A DNA stretch of 64,000 nucleotides from NCBI RefSeq assembly GCF_007741475.1, contig NZ_CP036261.1, forward strand, positions 5,085,798 to 5,149,797, in the 5' to 3' direction. The notes under the pieces were generated by a model. The model was not told the DNA's origin. It did not search any database and saw nothing but the letters and a program-made list of their open reading frames with translations. A program made the position numbers and the translations under genes. Source of the DNA: Rosistilla ulvae. GTDB lineage: Bacteria > Planctomycetota > Planctomycetia > Pirellulales > Pirellulaceae. Of the stretch, positions 8,522 through 17,163 are shown piece after piece. How positions within the stretch are numbered: the first letter of the stretch is position 1; every line of letters begins with the position of its first letter.

Positions 8522-11500
8522 ATGAAGACCCGATCCAATCGAACAAGTGCATCCGGGCGGCGGCGAAACCGGCGTTTGACCCTGGAAAATCTTGCTCGTC
8601 GCGAATTGTTGGCAAGCGATTTGGCTGTCTGTTATCTCGATCAGCCCGTCGGCCAGCCGGCCGCTTTGCTTGCCGAAACGGTTGCCGAAGGGGAACCCGC
8701 TCGCGATTTGGTCGCGTTTGCGAAACAGTTGACCGAAGCCGGTGCAGTCCTTTACGGCGCTGGTTGGTCGGCGGAGACGACCGAACAATTGGCGGCGTTC
8801 GGCGATGGTGCGAGGTACCTGACCTATGTCGAAGCTGCCGACGCGGACCACTTGATCAACCAAGCGGGGCTCGACGCTGCGATCACTCAATTGCCGACCT
8901 GGATCTTTCCCGACGAATCGCGAGCGACGGGAGTGTTGACGCCGGACGAAGTCGCAACGTCAGCGGGAATCTTTATTCCCGCCGGAGCCGCACCAAGTTT
9001 CTTCCCCATCGACGACCTAACCGTGGGCATCGGTTCCCCGTTGTTTGTGCCGATCGACGGCTACGATCCCAATGGCGATGCGTTGAGCATCACGGTGACC
9101 AGTTCGGATCCTAGCTTGTTGCAGGTATCGGTCAATGACACAAACGCCAGCGTTCGTTTTTCAGTCGCCGACTTTGGCGAGATGGTATTCGAGCTGTTCG
9201 AGGATCGCGTCCCCGATGCCGCGGGGCGCGTGATCGAACTTGTCGACAGCGGCTTCTACGACGATTTGGACATCCACCGAATCGCGCCGGATCGCTTGAT
9301 CCAGTTCGGCGACCATGGCGGCACCGGAACGGGAGGTTCCCCGTTGGGGCCGTTGGACGACCAATATCACGCCGATCTGCAATACAATCGCGATGGCGTT
9401 TTGGGCTTCGCCAAGGTCGATGACGACAGCGGTGATTCCCAATTGTTTGTCACGGCGGGGGCTCAACGCCGACTCGATTTCCTCTATCCCGTCGTCGGGC
9501 AATTAGTTGAAGGACAGAATGTCCGCAATGCGATCAATGCGGTTCCCGTCAACGCTTTTGAATCGGTCGATGCCAGCTATCTCAACGCGTTTGGCCCCGT
9601 GACGATCACATCCGCGGAGATTTTCAACGACACCCAAAACCGATTGTTGATGCTGAAGCCGACCGGTGCGGGGACGGGACCGGTGAACGTGGAAGTAACG
9701 ATCACCGATCCGGAGGGGAACCAGTCGCAACAAACGTTCCTCGTTTCGGTCACCGCCGATGATTTCCAAGCCGACAACAACGCTGCGCCCTTTTTGAATC
9801 CGATCGCGCCGCCACATGTCGCTGCCGGCGAACAGCTTGTGTTGCAATTATCGGCAACCGATATCGAAAACGACGCGGTGGCCTTCGACGCCTATCGCTT
9901 GGGCGATGTCCCCTACGAATTTGCGATCGATCCACAGACGGGCCAGTTAAGTGTTTCGCCGCCGAGTGGATTTGTCGGCGAACTAGAGATTCTGGTCGGA
10001 GTGCGAAGAGCCGAGACACCCGCTGCCGAATCGCCCGATAGCCTTCTAAGCGATTTGCAGCGTTTGGTCGTCTCCGTCGATTCGACAGCTGATTTGATGC
10101 TGAACCTCGACACTGCCAGCGACACTGGTGTCAGCAATACCGACAACCTAACATCCGCCACATCGCCATCGTTTACCGTCACCGGAACCGAACCGGGCGC
10201 AACGGTTGAATTGATGATCGGCGAAGACGTGATCGGCAGCACCGTTGCCGAGGGAGCAAGCGTTTCATTTGGGGGTGTCGATCTGTCGGGACAAGCTGAC
10301 GGCGAGGTTTCGCTGCAAGTGCGTCAGACGTTTGATACCGTCGTCACGACGCTTGAATCTCCGCTGGTTATCACTCTGGATCGCATCGTTCCTTCGCAAT
10401 CGAACCAGGTGCTTAACGCAGGTGCTTTGGCCACGCGGCCGTTTTTGCTGGACATCGATCACGCCGAAGAAGGAAACGGTTTGGTGTACAGCCTGATTAC
10501 CGCGCCGACAGGCATGACGCTCGATCCCGCAACCGGTCGGCTTCAATGGACACCTGGTTCCACCGATGTCGGAACCCAAGCGGTCGACATCCGCTATACC
10601 GACCTGGCGGGGAACACGTTTGATGAAACACTGTCGATCGATGTCGCAGGCACACCGCAAGCGATCTTCCATTTGGGTGCCACCGACATCGCGGGAACTC
10701 CGATCGACCAAGTGGTTGTGGGGGATGAATTCCTGATAACCGTTCACGTCGCTGACAACCGCCAGTTCACCTCACGTCACGTTTTTTCCGCTTATCTCGA
10801 TTTGATTTTTGACTCATCCCACGCAGTCCCGGTCGGTGGCGATGCGATCGAGTTTGGGCCGACGTTTAACTTTTCGATCGACGGATCGATCAGTGGCAAC
10901 TTGGTCGACGAACTCGGCGGCGTGGCGGACGTCTTCGATATTCGGAACGCTTTGGTGGCGACGATCCGGATGCAAGCTGTCGCCCCCGGTTTGTTCACTG
11001 CCGTCGGAAGTGCTCCCGAGGGAATCGGGCACGAGCTGTTGATGGTGGATTCCCCCATCCCGGTCCCTGTCGAAGCAATCGATTTTGGACGTGTGGAGAT
11101 CGTGGTCGGCAAACAGCCGCAACCGATGCAGGTCGACTTCTCCAGCAGCATCGTCGCCGATCCGGCGCGAGACAACGTATCGAACCTAACGATCACCACC
11201 GACACGACGGGACTTGTCGATATCTGGGCCGACTTCAACCGCAACGGCAGCTTCAACGATCCGGGCGAACTGATCGTCAGCGATTTCTCTATCGCCAATC
11301 AAACGGCGATGGTGCCATTCACGATCCCTGCGGGGATGCTCCCCGGCGACATCGATGTCGTTTTTGGGATCTCCGCCGATGGAAACCTTTCGCTTTCCGA
11401 TGGCGATCGATTGAGCGGTATTCCCGTTGTCGATGGCGCGACGGCCAGTCCGTTTGTCGTTCATCTGGACGGACAAACAATCGCTTTCACCGCGTCACCC

Positions 11501-12337
11501 GACGGCGAATTGTTAGTCGAACAGGATGGCGTTACTCTATTCCGAGCTGCGGGAGCATCGTCGCTGGCATTGGTTCACGGCGACGGGGACAGCCAATGGA
11601 CGATCGGCGATCTCTCGTCGACGCTGCCCGGTGATGCGGCTCTCGCGATTTCAGCTGGCGGCGGCATCGATACGCTGACCACCGCGGGACTCGACCGCGC
11701 GCTCGACCTCTCCGGCAGCGAGCACCTGTTTTCAGGAATCGAAGCGATCGCGATCGAGGATGCCAGCCAATTGACGCTCGATCTCGGCGGCTTTACGAAA
11801 CTTGGTCCCAACGACGACCGATTGGATATCACGATTCCCGACCTCGATGCACTGCGTCTGCTGGGCCAATGGGAGATCGAATCGACCGAGACTCTCGCCG
11901 CCGGCCTGCTCCGCAATTTGATCTCCGGCGATGCCACGATCGGTTTAATGGGTGGTCACTTCTGGACCAACCCATCGGATCCGCTGGACGTCAACGGATC
12001 GGGAACTGTCGAACCGATCGACGCGTTAAATATTTTGAATGAGTTGACGCTGCGGCGATTCATCGACCACCAGACCAACGCGTTGCCGGAACTGGCGACA
12101 CTGACGGCCTTCCCCGGACGCTTCTACGACACGAATCGCGATGGCCGTCTAACGCCAATCGATGCTTTGCGGATTATCAATCGACTTTCGATTATCTCGC
12201 TGGCGGGCGAACAATTCAGCCAGCCGACCGATGCGGCTGCCTTTGCCGTTCCACCGACGTTGGCGATTGATCACTCGGGGCGCGACGACGAGGACGACGA
12301 ACTGGAAGCTCAACAGGTCGACGCCTACTTCTCATGA
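8522..12337 (+). CDS. large cell-surface protein with cyclophilin-like, cadherin/Ig-like and dockerin modules
   Basis: A 1271-residue exported protein. The N-terminus has an Arg-rich stretch then LTLENLARRELLASD, the planctomycete extracellular motif, instead of a simple signal peptide. Residues about 213-343 form a cyclophilin-type peptidyl-prolyl isomerase domain (HRIAPDRLIQFGD, DSQLFVTA). Around it are cadherin/Ig-like beta modules (PVNVEVTITDPEGNQ, NGLVYSLITAPTGMTLDPATGRLQWTPG). Residues about 1160-1226 carry two dockerin-like calcium repeats (DVNGSGTVEPIDALNILN and DTNRDGRLTPIDALRIIN). The tail is acidic (DDEDDELEAQQ). It is probably an adhesive or cell-wall protein. The ATG at 8522 is preferred over the TTG two codons earlier. 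The stop overlaps the following sua5 start by four bases. Confidence 0.85.
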   Translation: MKTRSNRTSASGRRRNRRLTLENLARRELLASDLAVCYLDQPVGQPAALLAETVAEGEPARDLVAFAKQLTEAGAVLYGAGWSAETTEQLAAFGDGARYLTYVEAADADHLINQAGLDAAITQLPTWIFPDESRATGVLTPDEVATSAGIFIPAGAAPSFFPIDDLTVGIGSPLFVPIDGYDPNGDALSITVTSSDPSLLQVSVNDTNASVRFSVADFGEMVFELFEDRVPDAAGRVIELVDSGFYDDLDIHRIAPDRLIQFGDHGGTGTGGSPLGPLDDQYHADLQYNRDGVLGFAKVDDDSGDSQLFVTAGAQRRLDFLYPVVGQLVEGQNVRNAINAVPVNAFESVDASYLNAFGPVTITSAEIFNDTQNRLLMLKPTGAGTGPVNVEVTITDPEGNQSQQTFLVSVTADDFQADNNAAPFLNPIAPPHVAAGEQLVLQLSATDIENDAVAFDAYRLGDVPYEFAIDPQTGQLSVSPPSGFVGELEILVGVRRAETPAAESPDSLLSDLQRLVVSVDSTADLMLNLDTASDTGVSNTDNLTSATSPSFTVTGTEPGATVELMIGEDVIGSTVAEGASVSFGGVDLSGQADGEVSLQVRQTFDTVVTTLESPLVITLDRIVPSQSNQVLNAGALATRPFLLDIDHAEEGNGLVYSLITAPTGMTLDPATGRLQWTPGSTDVGTQAVDIRYTDLAGNTFDETLSIDVAGTPQAIFHLGATDIAGTPIDQVVVGDEFLITVHVADNRQFTSRHVFSAYLDLIFDSSHAVPVGGDAIEFGPTFNFSIDGSISGNLVDELGGVADVFDIRNALVATIRMQAVAPGLFTAVGSAPEGIGHELLMVDSPIPVPVEAIDFGRVEIVVGKQPQPMQVDFSSSIVADPARDNVSNLTITTDTTGLVDIWADFNRNGSFNDPGELIVSDFSIANQTAMVPFTIPAGMLPGDIDVVFGISADGNLSLSDGDRLSGIPVVDGATASPFVVHLDGQTIAFTASPDGELLVEQDGVTLFRAAGASSLALVHGDGDSQWTIGDLSSTLPGDAALAISAGGGIDTLTTAGLDRALDLSGSEHLFSGIEAIAIEDASQLTLDLGGFTKLGPNDDRLDITIPDLDALRLLGQWEIESTETLAAGLLRNLISGDATIGLMGGHFWTNPSDPLDVNGSGTVEPIDALNILNELTLRRFIDHQTNALPELATLTAFPGRFYDTNRDGRLTPIDALRIINRLSIISLAGEQFSQPTDAAAFAVPPTLAIDHSGRDDEDDELEAQQVDAYFS

Positions 12338-13338
12338 CAGTCTCCCCCAACATGCGATCGGTCGCGGCAACCGATCGATCGATTGAAGCGGCATGTGAGT
12401 ATCTAGCCGCAGGCGAACTCGTCGGCGTGCCGACGGAGACTGTCTATGGATTGGCGGCCAACGCGTTGGACGAATCGGCGGTTCGCAAGATCTTCGCCGC
12501 CAAGGGGCGTCCAGACAACAATCCGTTAATCGTCCATCTGCCCGATGTCGCGGCGATGCGACAAGTCGTCCGCTGGCCCTTGGATCCGGTCGTGATGGAT
12601 CAATTCGAAGCGATCGCCGACCTCTGGCCAGGGCCGCTGACGATTGTGCTGCCCCGATCCGAACGCTTGCCCGACGCGGTCACTGCGGGGCAAGCGACCG
12701 TGGCGGTTCGGATCCCCAGTCATCCCGTGATGCAACAATTGCTTCGGCGCAGCGGGCTGCCGCTGGCGGCTCCCAGTGCGAACCGATCGAAATACGTCAG
12801 CCCCACGACGGCGCAACATGTTGTCGATGGATTGGGCGATCGCGTCTCGATGGTATTGGATGGCGGAGCTTGCACGATTGGATTGGAATCGACGATCGTG
12901 GCATTGGGGGAACAACCGCGGTTGCTGCGGCCGGGGGCGATCACGGCGGAGACGCTTGCCACGCGATGGAACATTCCCGTCGAATCGCTGCTGCCGGTCG
13001 ACCAGCGTCCCGTCGTCTTGGAGGCGCCTGGCATGATGCTTCAGCACTATTCGCCTCGAACGCCGCTGTTGTTTGCCGATCCATCCGCCTCGGTTCCCGC
13101 TGGCCGCGTGGGGCGGATCGCATTTGAGCCGCTGTCGCCCGAAGAAAGTAAAACCTTTGCCGTCGTCCGAGTGCTCAGCGACACGGGGGATTTGAATCGC
13201 GTCGGCCAACACTTGTTTGCCGCGATGCGGGAACTCGACGCGATGGGGCTCGATGCGATCGTGACCGATACCTGTGCGGCTGAAGGAGTCGGCCGCGCGA
13301 TCATGGATCGACTGAAACGGGCCGCCTGTCGCGAATAA
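12334..13338 (+). CDS. L-threonylcarbamoyladenylate synthase, Sua5 type
   Basis: A 334-residue protein with an N-terminal YrdC domain: GVPTETVYGLAANALDESAVRKIF followed by KGRPDNNPLIVHL, the nucleotide-binding KGR..NPL signature. LPLAAPSANRSKYVSPTTAQHV and GLESTIVAL follow, then a C-terminal Sua5 domain (LEAPGMMLQHYSPRTPL). It makes threonylcarbamoyl-AMP from threonine, bicarbonate and ATP for the t6A37 modification of ANN-decoding tRNAs. The length with the extra domain is that of Sua5, not the short TsaC. The start codon overlaps the stop of the surface-protein gene (ATGA), implying translational coupling between unrelated functions. Confidence 0.93.
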   Translation: MTVSPNMRSVAATDRSIEAACEYLAAGELVGVPTETVYGLAANALDESAVRKIFAAKGRPDNNPLIVHLPDVAAMRQVVRWPLDPVVMDQFEAIADLWPGPLTIVLPRSERLPDAVTAGQATVAVRIPSHPVMQQLLRRSGLPLAAPSANRSKYVSPTTAQHVVDGLGDRVSMVLDGGACTIGLESTIVALGEQPRLLRPGAITAETLATRWNIPVESLLPVDQRPVVLEAPGMMLQHYSPRTPLLFADPSASVPAGRVGRIAFEPLSPEESKTFAVVRVLSDTGDLNRVGQHLFAAMRELDAMGLDAIVTDTCAAEGVGRAIMDRLKRAACRE

Positions 13339-13386
13339 CCTCCGCCACCGGTTTGCATTAGAATATCGGCGAGGGCTCTGCTATTT

Positions 13387-15387
13387 ATGGTTCAACGACG
13401 CGACAAGACGACGATCGATTACATCGTGATCGCACTCAACCCTGCGTTGATCGTGACGATGATCGCCAGCCTCGTTTACTTCCTCACGCTGTGCATGTAT
13501 CGCGGCGATTTTATTGCCCGGATCAACTACATCCTGTTCCTGTTTATCGTGGCAGCCGTCGGGATCGCGCGGATCGCGATCGAAGAGGGACGCGGCCGAG
13601 CGATGGCGTTTGCGTTGGGTCTGGGAGCCGCGACGCTGCTGTCGACGATGCGTTTCGTCGGCGAAGGGATGCTGATGGTCGTGGGCCTGCTGACCGTGAT
13701 CTGGTACCTGGCCGATCGAATCACGATCGATTGCACGTTGATCGACGAACAATCCGATGCCAGCGGCGAGGGGCTGATGCAGGGCGGTCTGTTCGGTGGT
13801 GCCGCCAAACAGGAGAGCGACGTCTCGTTGGATGGCACGACACAAAGCTTGACCGATCGCCGCGATAACGATCAAGCCGCCACCGGCACCAACGATCCGC
13901 AGCGGCCCCGCGGAAAGAAGCGTGGCCACCGACCGGGGATGTGGATTTTGTACCTAGCGTTCGCCGCGATCCCACTGTACGGACTTGGCCAAGTTCTGTT
14001 GCCCGGCGACACCGCAACGCGCGATTCAGCGTTGAGAAGCTTGGCGATCTATCTTGCCAGCTCGCTCTTGCTGTTGGTCACAACCAGCTTCTTGGGGATG
14101 CGTCGCTATCTGCGGCAGCGTGGAGTCGACATGCCGGCCGGCATCAGCATCCGCTGGCTAGGATTTGGAGCCGCCTTGGTCGCCGGCCTGCTGATGCTCT
14201 GCTTCCTACTGCCTAAACCCGGCCAACTGCTGGCATCCCTGGAACTCCCCTCCTCGGTCAGCTCGCCCGAAGGACTGCAATCGAACAAGCAGGGCTGGGG
14301 CGACGAAGGAGTCGAGAAGGGAAAGCCGGAAAATGCAAGAGGAGGCGAAGGAGAGCAGGGTAGCGGCGGCGAGAAGCCTGGCGGTGACAAGTCCGGCGGC
14401 GAGAAGTCCGGTGGCGAGAAGTCCGGTGGCGAGAAGTCCGGTGGCGAGAAGTCCGGTGGCGAGAAGTCCGGTGGTGAGAAGTCCGGCGGTGAGAAGTCCG
14501 GCGGTGAGAAGTCCGGCGGTGAGAAGTCCGGTGGCGAGAAGTCCGGCGGTGAGAAGTCCGGTGGCGAGAAGTCCGGTGGCGAGAAGTCCGGTGGCGAGAA
14601 GTCCGGTGGCGAGAAGTCCGGTGGCGAGAAGTCCGGTGGTGAGAAGTCCGGTGGTGAGAAGTCTGGCGGTGAGAAAACTGATGACGAGAAGTCGGAATCC
14701 GGCGGCGAGTCGGCCGACGATTCGAAGGCGGCTTCCGATGGCAGCGATCCGAAATCGGAATCGGACGCTGGCGAGCCTCGCGATCAGCAAGGGAACTCCG
14801 CTTCGGAACCTCCTCCCCCGCCGCCAAGCGAGGGTTGGAAGATGCCCGACATTTTGTCGAAGCTCTCGGGCCTGTTGCGTTTCCTCATCTTCGCCCTCCT
14901 GGCCGGGATCGTCGCCTTTTACGCAATGCGTCACTGGGACGAGATCGTCGGCTGGCTGCGGGAACTATTTGGCGGCTGGGGAGGAAACGGTGCGGTCGAA
15001 CCACCAGTGGAAGCGGCAAGGACGATTGTCCCTCCGGCTCCGCCACGTCCCTTTTCGGCTTATGCCAACCCGTTGGACGATGCCTCGATCTCGATGGAGC
15101 GAGCCGTTGTGGTCTCCTTCAATGCGTTAAACGCTTGGGCTCGAGAGCACGATTGTCCGCGCCCCGAACAGTTGACTCCGACCGAGTTCACGCAGTTGTT
15201 AGGAGGGCGTTTCCCGGAACAAGCCCGCAACATCATGCTGACGGCAGAGATGTACAACGTGGTCGTCTACGGGAATCGGAACGTCAACCCGGCGCATCGC
15301 AAGACGCTGCAATCGCTCTGGTCGTTCATGCAGCAACCGGCGTCACGCCCGGCCGCGCGGTCCGGCCCTCCAAAAGTTAACCGATAA
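13387..15387 (+). CDS. membrane protein with EKSGG tandem repeats and C-terminal DUF4129-like domain
   Basis: A 666-residue protein. Residues 10-115 hold several transmembrane helices (NPALIVTMIASLVYFLTL, INYILFLFIVAAVGIA, MLMVVGLLTVIWYLA) and another group lies near 180-275. Residues about 338-428 are 18 uninterrupted EKSGG units, with degenerate copies on both sides (EKPGGDKSGG, EKTDDEKSES). A further helix (LLRFLIFALLAGIVAFYAM, about 495-515) precedes a Pro-rich linker and a DUF4129-like domain (NALNAWAREHDCPRPEQLTPTEF). DUF4129 often accompanies transglutaminase-type and MoxR-associated proteins, but none is adjacent here. The long charged repeat probably spans the cell envelope or binds a polyanion. 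The function is unknown. Confidence 0.8.
   Translation: MVQRRDKTTIDYIVIALNPALIVTMIASLVYFLTLCMYRGDFIARINYILFLFIVAAVGIARIAIEEGRGRAMAFALGLGAATLLSTMRFVGEGMLMVVGLLTVIWYLADRITIDCTLIDEQSDASGEGLMQGGLFGGAAKQESDVSLDGTTQSLTDRRDNDQAATGTNDPQRPRGKKRGHRPGMWILYLAFAAIPLYGLGQVLLPGDTATRDSALRSLAIYLASSLLLLVTTSFLGMRRYLRQRGVDMPAGISIRWLGFGAALVAGLLMLCFLLPKPGQLLASLELPSSVSSPEGLQSNKQGWGDEGVEKGKPENARGGEGEQGSGGEKPGGDKSGGEKSGGEKSGGEKSGGEKSGGEKSGGEKSGGEKSGGEKSGGEKSGGEKSGGEKSGGEKSGGEKSGGEKSGGEKSGGEKSGGEKSGGEKSGGEKTDDEKSESGGESADDSKAASDGSDPKSESDAGEPRDQQGNSASEPPPPPPSEGWKMPDILSKLSGLLRFLIFALLAGIVAFYAMRHWDEIVGWLRELFGGWGGNGAVEPPVEAARTIVPPAPPRPFSAYANPLDDASISMERAVVVSFNALNAWAREHDCPRPEQLTPTEFTQLLGGRFPEQARNIMLTAEMYNVVVYGNRNVNPAHRKTLQSLWSFMQQPASRPAARSGPPKVNR
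14401..14670. repeat. 18 tandem copies of a 15-bp repeat inside a gene
   Basis: Eighteen in-register 15-bp units (GAGAAGTCCGGTGGC with C/T third-base variants) encode EKSGG. Almost all variation is at silent Gly third positions (GGC/GGT), with one AGT TCT Ser change at the right end. Because the unit length is a multiple of three, copy gain or loss keeps the frame. The repeat leaves all six frames open, which creates false long reading frames on both strands. Confidence 0.95.
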
Positions 15388-15436
15388 TTAACCTGCGATC
15401 CGACTCGAAAAAGCCCCGTCCCACACGGCGCCGGCC

Positions 15437-15484
15437 GCCAAACGGTTCCGAAAGCCCCAAGTGTTCCTTCGCGAACCGTTTGGC
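15437..15484. repeat. inverted repeat with 12-bp arms before the histidine kinase gene
   Basis: GCCAAACGGTTC at 15437-15448 is perfectly complementary to GAACCGTTTGGC at 15473-15484, with a 24-base loop. It lies between the stop of the EKSGG protein gene and the kinase gene, 150 bp before the latter. There is no T tract, so it is not a classical terminator. It may be an operator or an mRNA hairpin. Confidence 0.5.
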
Positions 15485-15636
15485 TACATTAGAAAGACAA
15501 ACGTCCTGCCGAAGTCGCGTTGGCGGAGCCGGTGGGACTCCTGGTGATTTTCAAGATCGCCGCCGGACCAACAGTCGTGGGAACGTGATGAATCAACAAT
15601 CGAGAGCCGGAAGCAAGTAGGGTTGCAATCTTGGAT

Positions 15637-17037
15637 ATGCTGCGTGCGCTGTGGAAGGCATTGTTGATTGCTGGGCTGATCGGTTTGCTGCTGGGCGGAG
15701 TCACGATCGCATCGGTACCGCTGGAGTATCGCAGCCAGCTGGCAATCCGCTTTGCTGTCGCTTATGGCGTGATCGCTACCTTGGTTTCGATCTGGCTGGT
15801 TCAGCGGTCGACGCGGCACACGAAGGCCGAAAGCGAACTGATGTGGTGGGCCAACGACTTGGCCAACGGAGACTTGGCGTCGCGTGTGCGGACTCCCATG
15901 TTCAGCGGCGAACAAGCTCAACTGCTGCAACACCTCAATCGACTGCAAGAGTCGACGCGCGGCCAGATCGAACAATTGCAAGCCGATCGCCGCCGCAGTT
16001 TTATGGTGTTGGCTCACATGGTCGAAGGGATCGTCGCGATCGACGACGAACGCCGTGTTCTGCTGGTCAACGAAGCCGCTTGCCGTTTCTTGAAACTGAA
16101 CAAAGAAACCACCGTCGGCCGCAAGTTGTTGGAAGTGATCCGGGTGCCGGAAGTCACCAATCTGGTCAACCAGACATTAAGCACCAACGAAGATTCCGAG
16201 GTCGAACTTCAATCGACCGACATGCGACAACTGTTGGTCAAATCGAGCACATTGCCATCGGAATCGCGGCGTGGTGTCCTGTTGACGATTCACGACCAAA
16301 CGCAGCTCAAGCAGCTCGAAGCGATGCGGCGCGAGTTCGTCGCCAACGTATCGCATGAACTGAAGACTCCTTTGGCGGCGGTAAAAGGTTACGCCGAGAC
16401 GTTGCAATTAGGTGCGATCGACGACAAAGAAATCGCGCCTCATTTCGTCGACCAAATCCTCTCGCAAGCCGATCGACTGGAACGCTTGATCGCCGACATG
16501 ATGCATCTGGCCCGAGCTCAAGACCGCTCGCAACCCGCCGCCCCCGTCGACGTGCTGGTCTTCCCGGTGATCCAGGAATGCTGCGAAACCTACCAACCGG
16601 TCGCCGCCCAGAAGGAGATCGAACTGATTTTGGAACCGTTCGATGAAGCGTGCACGATCTTGGGCGAACGCGAAGCGCTGCTAACGGTCGTCAACAATTT
16701 GGTCGGCAACGCCCTGCGATACACTCAGGTTGGTGGTCACGTTCGCGTCAGCTGTCAGCCCGAAGAGGAACAGGTTTCGATCGCGGTGACCGATGATGGC
16801 CTGGGAATTCCCCACGAGGATCAGGAACGGATTTTCGAGCGGTTCTATCGCGTCGAAAAAGCTCGCGACCAGCAATACGGCGGCACCGGGCTCGGATTGG
16901 CGATCGTCAAGAACATCGTTCAGTCGTTTGGCGGTTCGATGCGGCTGCAAAGCAAACCGGGAAAAGGTTCGACTTTCGAAGCCGTCCTCCCCTGCTCCCC
17001 CGCGGCCGTCTCGTTGCAGACCGCGAAGTCCGGCTAA
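15637..17037 (+). CDS. PhoR-like membrane sensor histidine kinase
   Basis: A 466-residue sensor kinase. Two transmembrane helices (about residues 5-27 and 37-55) lead into a HAMP-like linker, a PAS domain (HMVEGIVAIDDERRVLLVNEAA), the dimerisation/phosphoacceptor box with His near 237 (FVANVSHELKTPLAAVKGY), and the ATP-binding boxes N (NNLVGNALRYT), G1 (DDGLGIP), F (ERFYRVE) and G2 (GGTGLGLAIVKN). The order and H box are those of PhoR-type kinases. No response regulator gene is adjacent, so its partner is encoded elsewhere. The ATG at 15637 is preferred; a TTG two codons upstream is also possible. Confidence 0.9.
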   Translation: MLRALWKALLIAGLIGLLLGGVTIASVPLEYRSQLAIRFAVAYGVIATLVSIWLVQRSTRHTKAESELMWWANDLANGDLASRVRTPMFSGEQAQLLQHLNRLQESTRGQIEQLQADRRRSFMVLAHMVEGIVAIDDERRVLLVNEAACRFLKLNKETTVGRKLLEVIRVPEVTNLVNQTLSTNEDSEVELQSTDMRQLLVKSSTLPSESRRGVLLTIHDQTQLKQLEAMRREFVANVSHELKTPLAAVKGYAETLQLGAIDDKEIAPHFVDQILSQADRLERLIADMMHLARAQDRSQPAAPVDVLVFPVIQECCETYQPVAAQKEIELILEPFDEACTILGEREALLTVVNNLVGNALRYTQVGGHVRVSCQPEEEQVSIAVTDDGLGIPHEDQERIFERFYRVEKARDQQYGGTGLGLAIVKNIVQSFGGSMRLQSKPGKGSTFEAVLPCSPAAVSLQTAKSG

Positions 17038-17163
17038 GCCTGCTCAATTCGCGACAAACGACTTCTATGTTGAATCAGGCGACGTTATCATCTTGTGAAG
17101 AGAGGACCTCACGCCCCTTGTGAGGATCCAATTCAACGAAGATTATCTGCTTGGAGACTGTCG

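Noticed and set aside
14401-14670. Possible CRISPR-like tandem array
   Set aside because: The units are contiguous without spacers and code for protein.
14206-14934. Long minus-strand frame rich in TGLLATGLL repeats and a second with RTSRH repeats
   Set aside because: They come from the 15-bp tandem repeat being open in all frames. The plus-strand gene has membrane helices and a DUF4129-like end; the others have no domain, start signal or context.
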